From CAXNKH01 sp049296795 (GTDB taxonomy: Bacteria > Pseudomonadota > Gammaproteobacteria > Burkholderiales > Burkholderiaceae_C): a DNA stretch of 64,000 nt. The position numbers and the translations under genes were made by a program. The notes under the pieces are model-generated. The model was not told the origin of the DNA. It ran no database searches and worked only from the letters and a program-made list of their open reading frames with translations. Position 1 is the stretch's first letter. Each line of letters begins with the position of its first letter. The DNA is taken from the NCBI GenBank assembly GCA_049296795.1, contig JBAQTC010000042.1, forward strand, positions 1 to 64,000. Reading direction: 5' to 3'. This document shows, in pieces, positions 19,801 through 27,749 of this stretch.

Positions 19801-22800
19801 TATCGCTAAGCTGATGCGGTCTTTGCGCAAGTTGCTCGATGCCGGTCATTCCTTGTTGGTGATTGAGCACAACTTGGATGTGATGCGCGCCAGTGACTGG
19901 CTGATCGATCTCGGGCCGGACGGCGGCGAAGCGGGGGGCGAGGTGGTGGCTGTTGGAACGCCCGACGATCTGTGCCGGCATCCGACCTCGCACACTGGCA
20001 AAGCCTTGCGCGATTATGTGAACACCCTGGGTGTGGGTGGCCATGGCGTTGAGGAAAGAACGGAAAATTGGGGTAAAGCAAATCGGGGTCAGAACCCAAT
20101 TTCGATCGAGCCTGCTTCTGGCCTGAAAGATACTTGTCCTGAATTGGGGTCTGACCCCAATTTCCCCAATTCGATCCAAATCATCAACGCTCGCGAACAC
20201 AATCTGAAGTCCTTGAGCGTTGACATCCCGCGCGGAAAATTCAATGTCATTACCGGGGTCTCGGGTTCGGGTAAATCGACGCTGGCGTTTGACATCCTGT
20301 TCAATGAAGGCCAGCGCCGTTATTTGGAGTCGCTCAACGCCTACGCCCGCAGCATTGTGCAGCCAGCGGGTCGGCCTGAAGTCGATGCGGTTTATGGCAT
20401 TCCGCCCACGGTAGCGATCGAGCAACGGCTCTCGCGAGGCGGGCGCAAGAGCACGGTAGGCACCACCACCGAGGTCTGGCACTTTCTACGCCTGCTCTAT
20501 GTCAAACTGGGGCTACAGCATTGTGTGCACGACGGCGCTGCGGTGGCGCCGCAATCGCCCGACAGCATGGCGGCCCAGCTGTTGAAAAATTTCCGGGGTC
20601 AGCACATTGGCCTACTGGCCCCGCTGGTCGTCCATCGCAAAGGCGTTTACACCGAGTTGGCTGACTGGGCCCGTCCCCGCGGCTACACCCATTTACGGGT
20701 CGATGGCAACTTCCTTCCCACCACGGGCTTCCCTCGGATCGACCGCTTCAAGGAGCACAGCATCGAGCTGCCGGTGCTCAGTCTGGATGTCAGGCCCGAG
20801 CGCGAAACGGAGTTGCGTGCGGCGCTCGCCAGCGCCTTGACCCATGGCAAAGGTGTGGTTCATGTTTTGAGTGATCTCGCTGGACTGCGTGAGGCCATGT
20901 TGGCGGGAACCCCAACCGCCGGCATTGGGCGGCTGCAGGTGTTTTCTAGCAAGCGGGCTTGCCCAGTGTGCGCGACCTCTTATGCCGAACTCGATCCGCG
21001 ATTGTTCAGTTACAACAGCAAGCACGGTTGGTGCCCGGACTGCGTAGGCACCGGCGTGCGCCTGAGCAAAGAGCAGCGCAAAGTGTTCGATGATTCGGTG
21101 CGTGATGACAAGGGCCGCGAGCAGACCTTTGCCGAGCCCGATGCTGATGATGTGTCCGAAGCCATTTGTCCGAGCTGCGAAGGTTCGCGTTTGAACCAAA
21201 CAGCGCGCGCAGTGACATTTGCCGGGGTGGCCATTACCGAGATTGCTCGCCTGAGTGTGAACGATGTGAGCGCCTGGCTGGCGACGCTGGGACAGGCTGG
21301 ACAGATGAGTACGCGTGAGCAAGAGATCTCGCGCGATCTGATTCCTGAAATCAGGAGCCGGCTCCAGTTCCTCGAACAAGTGGGGTTGGGTTACTTGACG
21401 CTGGACCGGGGCGCACCGAGTCTGTCTGGTGGTGAAGCTCAGCGCATTCGACTGGCAGCGCAACTGGGTAGTAATTTGCAAGGCGTTTGTTATGTGTTGG
21501 ATGAACCGACCATCGGTCTGCACGCACGCGACAACAAAATTCTGCTCGGCGCACTGAAATCCTTGAGTGACAAAGGCAATACCCTGGTGGTGGTCGAGCA
21601 CGACGAAGACACCATCCGGCAAGCTGAGCACTTAATCGATATCGGCCCCGGCGCAGGCAAGCGCGGCGGCCGCTTGGTGGCTCAGGGCAGCGTTGCCGAC
21701 TTGATGCAGGCCGACGATTCTCAAACCGGGCGCTACCTGCGACACGCGATGCGCCACCCCTTGCAGACCAGACGGGCTGTTGCGGAATCGGGCTCTGACC
21801 CCGTTTCACAAGCCCAGGATTGGCTCACAGTCCACAAAGCATCCCTGCACAATTTGCAAAACATCACCGTCGAGCTACCCCTGCAGCGCCTGGTTGCAGT
21901 GACCGGCGTCAGCGGCTCAGGCAAATCGACCTTAGCCCGTGACGTGCTCTTGTCCAACGTGCAAATCGCCGTGCAAAAACGCAGTACCAAAGCCGGGCGC
22001 GATGCACTGGCTGCTGGCGAGACCTTAAGTTGGTCAGGCTGTTCTGCCGTGACTGGTTTTGAAGCCATAGACCGGGTGCTGGAAGTCGATCAAACCCCCA
22101 TAGGCAAAACCCCACGCAGCTGCCCAGCCACTTACATCGGATTTTGGGACGTGATTCGCAAGCTGTTTGCTCAAACCTTGGAGGCCAAGGCGCGTGGCTA
22201 CACAGCAAGTCGCTTCAGCTTCAATACCGGCGAAGGTCGGTGCCCGGGTTGCGAAGGGCAGGGCGTGCGCACCATCGCCATGAGTTTCTTGCCCGATGTG
22301 AAAGTGTTGTGTGAGACCTGCCGTGGTGACCGCTTCAACCCGGAGACACAGGCGGTGAGCTGGCGCGGGAAAAATATTGGCGAAGTCCTGCACATGGAAG
22401 TCGACGAGGCGGTGGAGTTCTTTGCCGCCATGCCCAACATCAGTCACCCTTTGCAACTGCTCAAAGACGTGGGTTTGGGCTATTTGACCCTGGGCCAGCC
22501 CTCACCAACGTTGTCTGGCGGCGAAGCGCAGCGCATCAAGTTGGTCACCGAGCTCTCCAAGGTGAGGGACGACATCACCCGACGCGGCCAAAAAGCACCG
22601 CACACGCTGTACGTGCTCGACGAACCGACAGTCGGCTTGCACATGGCCGATGTGGAGAAACTCTGCCATGTGCTACACCGTTTAGTCAATGCTGGGCACA
22701 GCGTGGTGGTGATCGAACATGACCTCGACGTGATCGCAGAAGCCGATTGGGTGATTGATCTGGGGCCTGAAGGCGGCCATGCGGGCGGCCACATCGTTGC

Positions 22801-22876
22801 AGCCGCTGCCCCAGAAGAGGTGGTGCGTTTAGGGAGCGCCACCGGGCTGGCCTTGGCGCCTGTGCTGGCGCGTTGA
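16868..22876 (+). CDS. uvrA: Double-length UvrA: two UvrA moieties fused, four ABC ATPase modules
   Basis: The 2002-aa product is about twice the length of standard UvrA (~940 aa). Four ABC modules are visible: Walker A motifs near residues 33, 722, 1130 and 1680, and LSGGE signatures near 570, 930, 1519 and 1882. Long fused UvrAs are known in some bacteria; the standard protein finds bulky DNA damage and loads UvrB. Zinc-type Cys pairs are complete in modules II, III and IV; in the first moiety the pair at 287/290 reads CPQS, so one Cys is lost, while C311 and C314 remain. ATG 16868 is used, 4 bp after the previous stop. Repeat-derived inserts interrupt it in frame (see repeat entries). Whether an ordinary uvrA exists elsewhere is unknown. 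Confidence 0.93.
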   Translation: MTSSLIRIRGARQHNLKNLDLDIRTGELTVVTGPSGSGKSSLVFDTLYAEGQRRYVETFSAYARQFLDRMDKPAVDRIEGVPPAIAIDQTNPVRSSRSTVGTMTELNDHLKLLWSRAAQLFDRHSADEVRHDTPETIYAELQQRCELLERGQFFAGPSQEKLAPSGGSELHEVKSVGVRLVLTFPVELPASTSAEEVTQWLSASGFTRVQAEREIQQRKVLDVVADRFRLASVEKARVMEAIEVALKRGSGRLNVYVLDQVHSADSGAGPSVGSGSTIWKFSTGLHCPQSDLSYTDPIASMFSFNSALGACDSCRGFGRVIGIDLGLVIPNHKLTLRSGAIKPMQTPAWAECQDDLMRHAEVAGIPRDTPWYQLTPEQQQWVIKGSPNWNGKWNQHWFGINRFFEYLETKSYKMHIRVLLSKYRSYTTCPSCAGARLKTESLLWRIGTRSGADEVLAPTQRFMPQGVRWSPEQLMALPGLCLHDLMCLPLEKVRRFFEQLGSTHGGQIPIQDGPMSGDKSSSTTSGSDPHSRTGEQQALKLLLDEINTRLSYLCSVGIGYLTLDRQSRTLSGGEVQRINLTTALGTSLVNTLFVLDEPSIGLHPRDMHRIIEAMARLRDAGNTLVVVEHDPAVMLAADRMIDMGPGPGARGGQIVFDGTTDDLRHANTLTGAYLGGRKQVGLGFQRLVTQSTPRLILEGANEHNLKNVSVEIPLGRLVCVTGVSGSGKSTLIQDVLTPALLRHFGKATETPGRFERLLGAEQLSEVVFVDQSPIGKTARSNPASYVGAWDAVREIFATATLSRQRGYSASKFSFNYGDGRCASCGGSGFEHVEMQFLSDVYLRCPDCDGKRFRPEILEVRIERKMPATWGADPSSLVAKMVSLNVVEVLDLTVHEAATLFASDREVIRALQPIVDVGLDYVKLGQSVPTLSGGEAQRLKLAGFLAEAAKTASNSRQALARKGTLFMFDEPTTGLHFDDIAKLMRSLRKLLDAGHSLLVIEHNLDVMRASDWLIDLGPDGGEAGGEVVAVGTPDDLCRHPTSHTGKALRDYVNTLGVGGHGVEERTENWGKANRGQNPISIEPASGLKDTCPELGSDPNFPNSIQIINAREHNLKSLSVDIPRGKFNVITGVSGSGKSTLAFDILFNEGQRRYLESLNAYARSIVQPAGRPEVDAVYGIPPTVAIEQRLSRGGRKSTVGTTTEVWHFLRLLYVKLGLQHCVHDGAAVAPQSPDSMAAQLLKNFRGQHIGLLAPLVVHRKGVYTELADWARPRGYTHLRVDGNFLPTTGFPRIDRFKEHSIELPVLSLDVRPERETELRAALASALTHGKGVVHVLSDLAGLREAMLAGTPTAGIGRLQVFSSKRACPVCATSYAELDPRLFSYNSKHGWCPDCVGTGVRLSKEQRKVFDDSVRDDKGREQTFAEPDADDVSEAICPSCEGSRLNQTARAVTFAGVAITEIARLSVNDVSAWLATLGQAGQMSTREQEISRDLIPEIRSRLQFLEQVGLGYLTLDRGAPSLSGGEAQRIRLAAQLGSNLQGVCYVLDEPTIGLHARDNKILLGALKSLSDKGNTLVVVEHDEDTIRQAEHLIDIGPGAGKRGGRLVAQGSVADLMQADDSQTGRYLRHAMRHPLQTRRAVAESGSDPVSQAQDWLTVHKASLHNLQNITVELPLQRLVAVTGVSGSGKSTLARDVLLSNVQIAVQKRSTKAGRDALAAGETLSWSGCSAVTGFEAIDRVLEVDQTPIGKTPRSCPATYIGFWDVIRKLFAQTLEAKARGYTASRFSFNTGEGRCPGCEGQGVRTIAMSFLPDVKVLCETCRGDRFNPETQAVSWRGKNIGEVLHMEVDEAVEFFAAMPNISHPLQLLKDVGLGYLTLGQPSPTLSGGEAQRIKLVTELSKVRDDITRRGQKAPHTLYVLDEPTVGLHMADVEKLCHVLHRLVNAGHSVVVIEHDLDVIAEADWVIDLGPEGGHAGGHIVAAAAPEEVVRLGSATGLALAPVLAR
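17353..17399 (+). repeat. GC-rich hairpin repeat inside uvrA (codons ~162-178)
   Basis: The stretch begins with the small hairpin CCCCCTCGGGGGG and continues to GAAGAGCGTGGGGG. It resembles a dispersed palindromic element that I recall from Comamonadaceae intergenic DNA (recollection, not a search). It lies in frame and encodes APSGGSELHEVKSVG, between LERGQFFAG and the conserved VLTFPVELPA, where other UvrAs have a shorter loop. Only one copy occurs in this window. Confidence 0.5.
18380..18458 (-). repeat. REP-like palindromic element inside uvrA, in frame (copy 1)
   Basis: Reading the minus strand, 18458-18380 matches the elements at 48037-48116: it has GGGGGTCAGAGCCCGAT at one end and GTCCTGAATCGGGATCTG-CCCCC at the other, with the same spacing (~79 bp). 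Both terminal blocks and the TCCTGAAT segment are shared. On the plus strand it is translated as part of uvrA residues ~505-531, a Gly/Ser-rich loop (about PIQDGPMSGDKSSSTTSG) before the first LSGGE signature. Confidence 0.75.
20081..20163 (+). repeat. REP-like palindromic element inside uvrA, in frame (copy 2, inter-moiety linker)
   Basis: The element begins CGGGGTCAGAACCCAATTTCG (20084-20104 region) and ends TCCTGAATTGGGGTCTGACCCCAATTT (split here as two blocks: TCCTGAATTGG and GGTCTGACCCCAATTT). It is flanked by a further inverted pair AATTGGGG (20067) and CCCCAATT (20164). It matches the folB-ttcA elements in plus orientation. It encodes residues ~1072-1099, exactly the linker between the second ABC module of moiety 1 and the first of moiety 2. 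Confidence 0.78.
21784..21806 (+). repeat. Half REP-like arm inside uvrA
   Basis: GGAATCGGGCTCTGACCCCG is one arm of the REP-like family (compare CGGGCTCTGACCCCC at 18441-18455). No partner arm is seen within 150 bp. It encodes ESGSDPV in the linker between ABC modules III and IV. A still weaker match, GGGGCGCTGACCCCAG, lies at 19474-19490. Confidence 0.5.
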
Positions 22877-22889
22877 GCCAGCCCAGGTT

Positions 22890-24095
22890 TTAGCGCCCGT
22901 AGACCTTGCCGAACAATTCCCAGATTTGACCGTTGAAGCGCTGCAATTGGCCGCGCTCAATCGGAAAGAAATCATCAGGACCGGTCTTGATATTGACACC
23001 CGGCAGCAGCATGGGCAAGGTCATGTCCAGGCTGGCGGCCTGCTTCATGATGTTGTCACGTGTCAGGTTGTCACCCGACTGCTTGAGCACCTGAACCAGG
23101 GTCTGACCCACGGTGTAGCCATAGACATTGAAGCTGTCTTTCAAGTCACCGTTGGCATGGTACTTTTTCATGAAACCCAGCCAGTCGTCCCACTCCTTGC
23201 CTTTCTGGAATTGTGGGTCGGTCGGGTCTTTGATGTAGCCCACGGTGATCAAACCTTTGCCGTTCTCAAGACCGGCCGGCACCAGCACTGAACCCACAGT
23301 GCTGGACACGTTGTTGAGGTAATGCAACGGTTTCCAACCCAGGTCGGCCGCTTTCTTAATGGCTTGGGCAGCGAACTTGGGCGTGGTGATGTTGAAAAAC
23401 ACGTCAGCACCGGAGGCTTTGAGCGACACCATTTGGCTGTCCACCGTCGGATCGGTGACCTCGTAGGAGACTTTTGCGACGATCATGCTCTTGGCTTTCT
23501 CGCCCAGCCCATCTTCGAAGCCTTTAAGGTAATCCTTTCCGTAGTCGTCGTTTTGGTACAGGATGGCGACTTTTCCGTTGGGCTTGGTGTCGAGTAAATG
23601 CGCTGCGTAAATCTTGGCTTCAGACTGGTAGTTGGGTTGCCAGCCCATGGTGTAGGGGAAGTTTTTAGGATCGCCCCATTTGGTGGCGCCAGTGGCCACA
23701 AACAGGTGCGGCACTTTCTTGCTGTTGAGGTACTTGTGGATGGCTGAATTGGGCGGGGTTCCTAAGGGCTGGAACATCATCAAGACTTCTTCTTCTTCCA
23801 CCAGTTTGCGGGTTTGCTCGACGGTGCGCGCAGGGTTGTAACCATCGTCTAGCGAAATGAACTTGATCATTCGGCCATTGACACCGCCTTCGTCATTGAT
23901 TTTGGTGAAATAGCCCGCCAGTGATTTTCCGATCGATGAATAGGCCGAGGCCGGTCCCGAATACGGGTTGATGTGGCCGATCTTGATTTCTTTGTCGCTT
24001 GCGCCAGGATCGTATTTCTTTTGCGCCAGCACGGTGCCTGCGCCAAGGGCTGCGGCCAAGGCCAAGCTGGCCAGACCAAGATGTTTCAATCTCAT
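22890..24095 (-). CDS. Branched-chain-amino-acid-type ABC transporter, periplasmic binding protein (LivK-like)
   Basis: A 401-aa type-I periplasmic binding protein, last gene of the LIV-type operon. A Sec signal peptide is visible: Arg/Lys start, then GLASLALAAALGAGTV and a likely cut after VLA-Q (about residue 24-25). The mature part starts with the family-typical EIKIGHINPYSGPASAYSSIG. Substrates of this branch include branched-chain amino acids but also aromatic acids and amides, so given the catabolic operon upstream the ligand may be either. A 94-bp gap separates it from livM, larger than the other gaps in the operon, leaving room for its own ribosome site or an RNA processing site. It converges with uvrA. 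Confidence 0.9.
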   Translation of the reverse strand: MRLKHLGLASLALAAALGAGTVLAQKKYDPGASDKEIKIGHINPYSGPASAYSSIGKSLAGYFTKINDEGGVNGRMIKFISLDDGYNPARTVEQTRKLVEEEEVLMMFQPLGTPPNSAIHKYLNSKKVPHLFVATGATKWGDPKNFPYTMGWQPNYQSEAKIYAAHLLDTKPNGKVAILYQNDDYGKDYLKGFEDGLGEKAKSMIVAKVSYEVTDPTVDSQMVSLKASGADVFFNITTPKFAAQAIKKAADLGWKPLHYLNNVSSTVGSVLVPAGLENGKGLITVGYIKDPTDPQFQKGKEWDDWLGFMKKYHANGDLKDSFNVYGYTVGQTLVQVLKQSGDNLTRDNIMKQAASLDMTLPMLLPGVNIKTGPDDFFPIERGQLQRFNGQIWELFGKVYGR

Positions 24096-24189
24096 GTTCT
24101 CTCCTCAACAGTTGGAGACAGAGTTATAAAGTCACTTTGGACTTGGTCCGTCCCATCGGGTTTCAAGCAACAAAATCAGCCGGGTCAGT

Positions 24190-25188
24190 TCAATGGGTCC
24201 CGGTTGACACCGCAAAACGTGATCGCAGTCGCGCCCACGCCCTGTTCACCATGCCCATCACGCCTGTGGGCATCAAATACATCAATCCGATTAAAAGTAA
24301 ACCATAAATCGCTGCCGGGGCAGATTTTGAAATCTGGTCAGACAAGTTCGGTACAAACTGAATAAAGATGGCGCCAAAAATCGCACCCGGAATCGAGGCC
24401 AGTCCACCCACGACGACACCCACCAGCAGGAAAATCGACAGCGTGACGGTAAAGCTGTCGGGTGAAACGAAAGCCACGGCGATGCCACCGAGGGCGCCGG
24501 CAACGCCGGTGTAAGCGGCTGACAGGCCAAAGGTCAGCGATTTGAATAGCGGCAGGTTGATTCCCATGGCGGTGGCAGCAATCGGATGGTCACGGATCGC
24601 GATCAGGGCCCGTCCCACACGCCCTCGCAGCAGGTTCCAGGCCAGTAAAAACAGCAGCGCGGCCAGGGCCAGGGTGACGAAATACAGCCAACGATCCGGG
24701 CTCAGGCTTTGCCCTAGAAAGGAAAATTCAAAGGGCGGCTCGGGTTTGTTCAACACAATGCCTTGGACACCTCCGGTCCAACCTTCGATGCCTTTGTATT
24801 TCAGTAACTGGGGCAGGGCCAGGGCCAGAGCAAAAGTTGCCAGCGCTAGGTAATGACCTGCCAGCCGCAGGGCCGGAAAGCCCATTAAGAAACCGAAGCC
24901 AAAGCACAGAATTCCGGCTACGGGCAGGGTAGCCCAGTAGGGAACGGCGAACTTGTCCATCAACACGGCGGCGGTGTAAGCACCCAGGGCATAGAACGCG
25001 CCGTGGCCCAGGGATATCTGGCCATTGAATCCGGTCAGCATGTTCAGGCCCAGAATGGCAATGGCGTAGACCAGCACCAGGTTGAACTGGAAAACGCGGT
25101 AATTCTTGACCAGAAACGGCAGGACCAGCAGCGCCAGCAGCAACAGCAAACCCGCGATCAGCCAACGACGGTCTATTTTTGAACTCAT
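24190..25188 (-). CDS. LIV-type ABC transporter permease (LivM-like)
   Basis: A 332-aa inner-membrane permease with about nine to ten hydrophobic segments, starting with LIAGLLLLLALLVLPFLV. It carries the LivM landmark LNMLTGFNGQISLGHGAFYALGAY and a C-terminal block FGAIFIQFVPNLS before a final membrane helix and short basic tail. It forms the channel with LivH. Its start overlaps the livH stop by 4 bp (25185-25188), which implies coupled translation. Confidence 0.92.
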   Translation of the reverse strand: MSSKIDRRWLIAGLLLLLALLVLPFLVKNYRVFQFNLVLVYAIAILGLNMLTGFNGQISLGHGAFYALGAYTAAVLMDKFAVPYWATLPVAGILCFGFGFLMGFPALRLAGHYLALATFALALALPQLLKYKGIEGWTGGVQGIVLNKPEPPFEFSFLGQSLSPDRWLYFVTLALAALLFLLAWNLLRGRVGRALIAIRDHPIAATAMGINLPLFKSLTFGLSAAYTGVAGALGGIAVAFVSPDSFTVTLSIFLLVGVVVGGLASIPGAIFGAIFIQFVPNLSDQISKSAPAAIYGLLLIGLMYLMPTGVMGMVNRAWARLRSRFAVSTGTH

Positions 25189-26057
25189 ACGCGGACCACC
25201 ACATTTTTGCCAAACAGGCCGTTCGGGCGCAGCGTCAGTGTTGCCACAATCAGCACCAAGGCGACAGTCAACTTGAGTTCGGTTCCGATCACATAAGCGC
25301 CCAGCAAGTTTTCCAACACACCAACCACGAAACCACCGGCCACGGCACCCAGCGGGTTATCTATGCCGCCAAGCAAAGCCGCAGCAAAGCCATAAATCAA
25401 AATCCCCGACATCATGTTGGGGTCGAGAAACACCACGGGTGCGACCATCATGCCGGCCACAGCGCCAATGGCGGCGGCCAAGCCCCAGCCCATGGCCAGC
25501 ATCCAAGAAACCCGGATGCCGACCAGTCTGGCCGATGCCGGGTTTTGCGCCGCGGCACGCATCGCCAGTCCCAGCGGGGTGAAGCGCAGAAAACAGAACA
25601 GCACCAGTAACACCACCAGCATGACGGCCACCGAGCCCAGTTGGTGCGCCGAGAAGAATCGGGTGGCCAGCGGGGTATCTTTGGGAAAAGGACTGTCGAA
25701 TGCTTTCAGCGTGTGGTCAAAAATCCAGCCCGACAGAGCGTTGAAGATGAGGAGCAGACCAATAAAGACAATCACATTGGTCAACACTGGGGCTTGTTCG
25801 ACGGGTCGCAACACGATGCGTTGCAGAATCAATCCACCCACAAAAGAGATCGCCACGGTTGCCACAAAAGCCCACCAATAGGGCCAGCCGGACTGGACCA
25901 GGGCCCAGGCGATGAAGGTGCTGAACGTGGCCATTTCGCCTTGGGCAAAATTGATGTGGTCGGTGGCCTGGTAAATCATGACCAAGGCCAGTGCGATGGA
26001 GCCGTAGATGCAGCCATTGGCCAGGCCGGCGAAGATTTGGTGCAGCAGGGCTTCCAT
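25185..26057 (-). CDS. LIV-type ABC transporter permease (LivH-like)
   Basis: A 290-aa inner-membrane permease, mostly hydrophobic. The N-terminus GLANGCIYGSIALALVMIYQ followed by HINFAQGEMA is diagnostic of the LivH family, and GGIDNPLGAVAGGF lies in the conserved cytoplasmic loop that contacts the ATPase. It pairs with LivM. It follows livF by 23 bp. Confidence 0.92.
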   Translation of the reverse strand: MEALLHQIFAGLANGCIYGSIALALVMIYQATDHINFAQGEMATFSTFIAWALVQSGWPYWWAFVATVAISFVGGLILQRIVLRPVEQAPVLTNVIVFIGLLLIFNALSGWIFDHTLKAFDSPFPKDTPLATRFFSAHQLGSVAVMLVVLLVLFCFLRFTPLGLAMRAAAQNPASARLVGIRVSWMLAMGWGLAAAIGAVAGMMVAPVVFLDPNMMSGILIYGFAAALLGGIDNPLGAVAGGFVVGVLENLLGAYVIGTELKLTVALVLIVATLTLRPNGLFGKNVVVRV

Positions 26058-26080
26058 AGCTTATGTTCTTGCTCCGGGTT

Positions 26081-26794
26081 TCAATACCCGAGATAGGCGC
26101 GACGCACCGACTCGTTGTTCTTGATTTGGGCGCTCGGACCTTCCAGCGCAACCCGGCCGGTTTCCAGCAAGTAGACATGGTCGGCCAAGTCCAGCGCTAG
26201 CGAGGCGTTTTGTTCGACCACCAGCATGCTGACGCGATCTTCCTGGTTGATGCTGCGCATGATGTGAAATATTTCGGCGACGATCAAGGGCGCCAAGCCA
26301 AACGAGGGCTCGTCGAGCAGCAACAATTTGGGCCTGAGCATCAAGGCGCGACTGATCGCCAGCATTTGTTGTTGTCCACCCGAGAGGGTGCCGGCCTGCT
26401 GGCGGCGGCGCTCTTTCAAGATCGGGAAACGGCTGAAAGCTTTCTCCAAATCCAGCGCAGTTTCGGCACGATCGCGGCGCGAATAAGCCCCCAGCTTCAG
26501 GTTGTCTTCGACGGACAAAGCGTTGAACGTGCCGCGGCCATCGGGCACGTGGGCCACGCCGCTGCGAACCAGTTTTTCGGTGGCAAGTCCCACCAGTTGC
26601 TGGCCTTCAAATTCGATGCTGCCGGTGGTGCGAATCATTTGGCACAGGGCGCGCAAAGTGGTGGACTTGCCCGCGCCGTTGGCACCCAAGATGGCCGTGA
26701 TGTGGCCCTCGCGCAAAGAGAAGTCGATGCCATGAAGCGCCTGCGTTGCGCCGTAAAAAGCGCTTAAATTGCGCACTTTAAGCAGTTCAGTCAT
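26081..26794 (-). CDS. LIV-type ABC transporter ATPase (LivF-like)
   Basis: A 237-aa ATP-binding subunit. Walker A is GANGAGKST (about residues 36-44), signature LSGGQQQML, Walker B LLLLDEPSFGLAP, and the switch His is replaced in the usual LivF way near VVEQNASLAL. One of the two unlike ATPases of the transporter. Its start overlaps the livG stop by 8 bp. Confidence 0.94.
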   Translation of the reverse strand: MTELLKVRNLSAFYGATQALHGIDFSLREGHITAILGANGAGKSTTLRALCQMIRTTGSIEFEGQQLVGLATEKLVRSGVAHVPDGRGTFNALSVEDNLKLGAYSRRDRAETALDLEKAFSRFPILKERRRQQAGTLSGGQQQMLAISRALMLRPKLLLLDEPSFGLAPLIVAEIFHIMRSINQEDRVSMLVVEQNASLALDLADHVYLLETGRVALEGPSAQIKNNESVRRAYLGY

Positions 26795-27572
26795 CGACCG
26801 GTGCCCCTAAGTAAGCTTCAATGACGGCCGGATCGCGCTGGATTTGCGCCGGTGTGCCTTCGGCAATCTTGCGGCCGAAATTCAAGGCCACGATATGGTC
26901 GGACACCCCCATCACCAACTGCATATGGTGTTCAACCAGCAGCACCGTGATGCGCAGGCGGTCGCGGATATCTTGAATTAAGCGGGCCAACCCGTCAATT
27001 TCTTCATGATTGAGGCCAGCAGCGGGCTCATCGAGCATCAGCAATTTGGGGTCGGCCGCCAACGCGCGCCCTAATTCGACCCGTTTTTGCGTGACAAAAG
27101 GCAGGCCAGCCACCGGACGATCGCGGTGCTCCATCAAGCCCAGGTAATCCATGATGTCGTCAGCGCGTTGTCGCAGTCGACGCTCCTCGGCACCGACTCG
27201 GGGCAGCCGCAAAGCGCTGGAGAAAAACCCACAGGACGAGCGCGAATGGGCGCCAACCATGATGTTGTCGCGCACGGGTAAGCTGGCAAACATGGCCAGG
27301 TTTTGAAAAGTGCGTCCCAGCCCCAGCCCGGAAATGTGATGGGTCGGTGTGTCGGTGATGGATCGACCTTCAAACAAAATGTCGCCGCTGGCATAACTGT
27401 AAAGCCGGCTCATGCAGTTGAACAAAGTGGTCTTGCCAGCGCCGTTGGGGCCAATCAAGCCACAAATGCTGTGCGGGGCCACGTCCAGGCTGACAGCGTC
27501 CAGCGCAACAATGCCGGCGAAACGTACCGACACGTCCTGCACACTGAGCAAGGGCTGGTAAATCTCACTCAT
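26787..27572 (-). CDS. LIV-type ABC transporter ATPase (LivG-like)
   Basis: A 261-aa ATP-binding subunit, first gene of the transporter operon. Walker A is GPNGAGKTT (about residues 42-50), followed by the FNCMSRLY segment; Walker B is LLMLDEPAAGLNHEE, and the C-terminal LLVEHHMQLVMGVSDHI is typical of LivG. The usual LSGG signature is altered to VAGLPFVTQKRVELGRAL, with no Gln-rich LSGGQ, which is often seen in this subunit (LPYGxQR type). The promoter probably lies in the 177-bp gap to prfC. Confidence 0.93.
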   Translation of the reverse strand: MSEIYQPLLSVQDVSVRFAGIVALDAVSLDVAPHSICGLIGPNGAGKTTLFNCMSRLYSYASGDILFEGRSITDTPTHHISGLGLGRTFQNLAMFASLPVRDNIMVGAHSRSSCGFFSSALRLPRVGAEERRLRQRADDIMDYLGLMEHRDRPVAGLPFVTQKRVELGRALAADPKLLMLDEPAAGLNHEEIDGLARLIQDIRDRLRITVLLVEHHMQLVMGVSDHIVALNFGRKIAEGTPAQIQRDPAVIEAYLGAPVDD

Positions 27573-27598
27573 CGGCAGAGGTGATGCATCAGTTCATG

Positions 27599-27661
27599 AC
27601 CGGGTTGGATGGATGGGCGTCGGCGCATGGTAGTTCCAGACGCCCATTCAGTTCTACCCGG
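27599..27661. promoter_or_regulatory. Long inverted repeat in the liv leader / prfC-livG gap
   Basis: Inner arms ATGGGCGTC (27613-27621) and GACGCCCAT (27639-27647) form a perfect 9-bp stem with a 17-nt loop; outer arms ACCGGGT (27599-27605) and ACCCGGAT (27656 on) extend it. It lies just upstream of livG. It could be an operator for a two-fold-symmetric regulator or an RNA hairpin in the leader; there is no U-run for an intrinsic terminator. Confidence 0.45.
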
Positions 27662-27671
27662 ATAAACCCTT

Positions 27672-27704
27672 GCTTGGTCTCAGGTGCTGGTGCCGGCACC
27701 AAGC
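27672..27704 (-). terminator. Hairpin after prfC, possible terminator
   Basis: Arms GCTTGGT (27672-27678) and ACCAAGC (27698-27704) enclose a perfect 14-bp palindrome TGGTGCCGGCACCA (27688-27701). It lies about 45 bp past the prfC stop on the minus strand. A good T-tract is absent, so a terminator role is tentative. Confidence 0.4.
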
Positions 27705-27749
27705 TTCATCTCTGTCTTCGCCGCCACCAGGCACCAGGGCGGCCGGGGT

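Noticed and set aside
19181..20482. 433-codon minus-strand frame inside uvrA
   Set aside because: It is antisense to conserved UvrA motifs and shows no domain.
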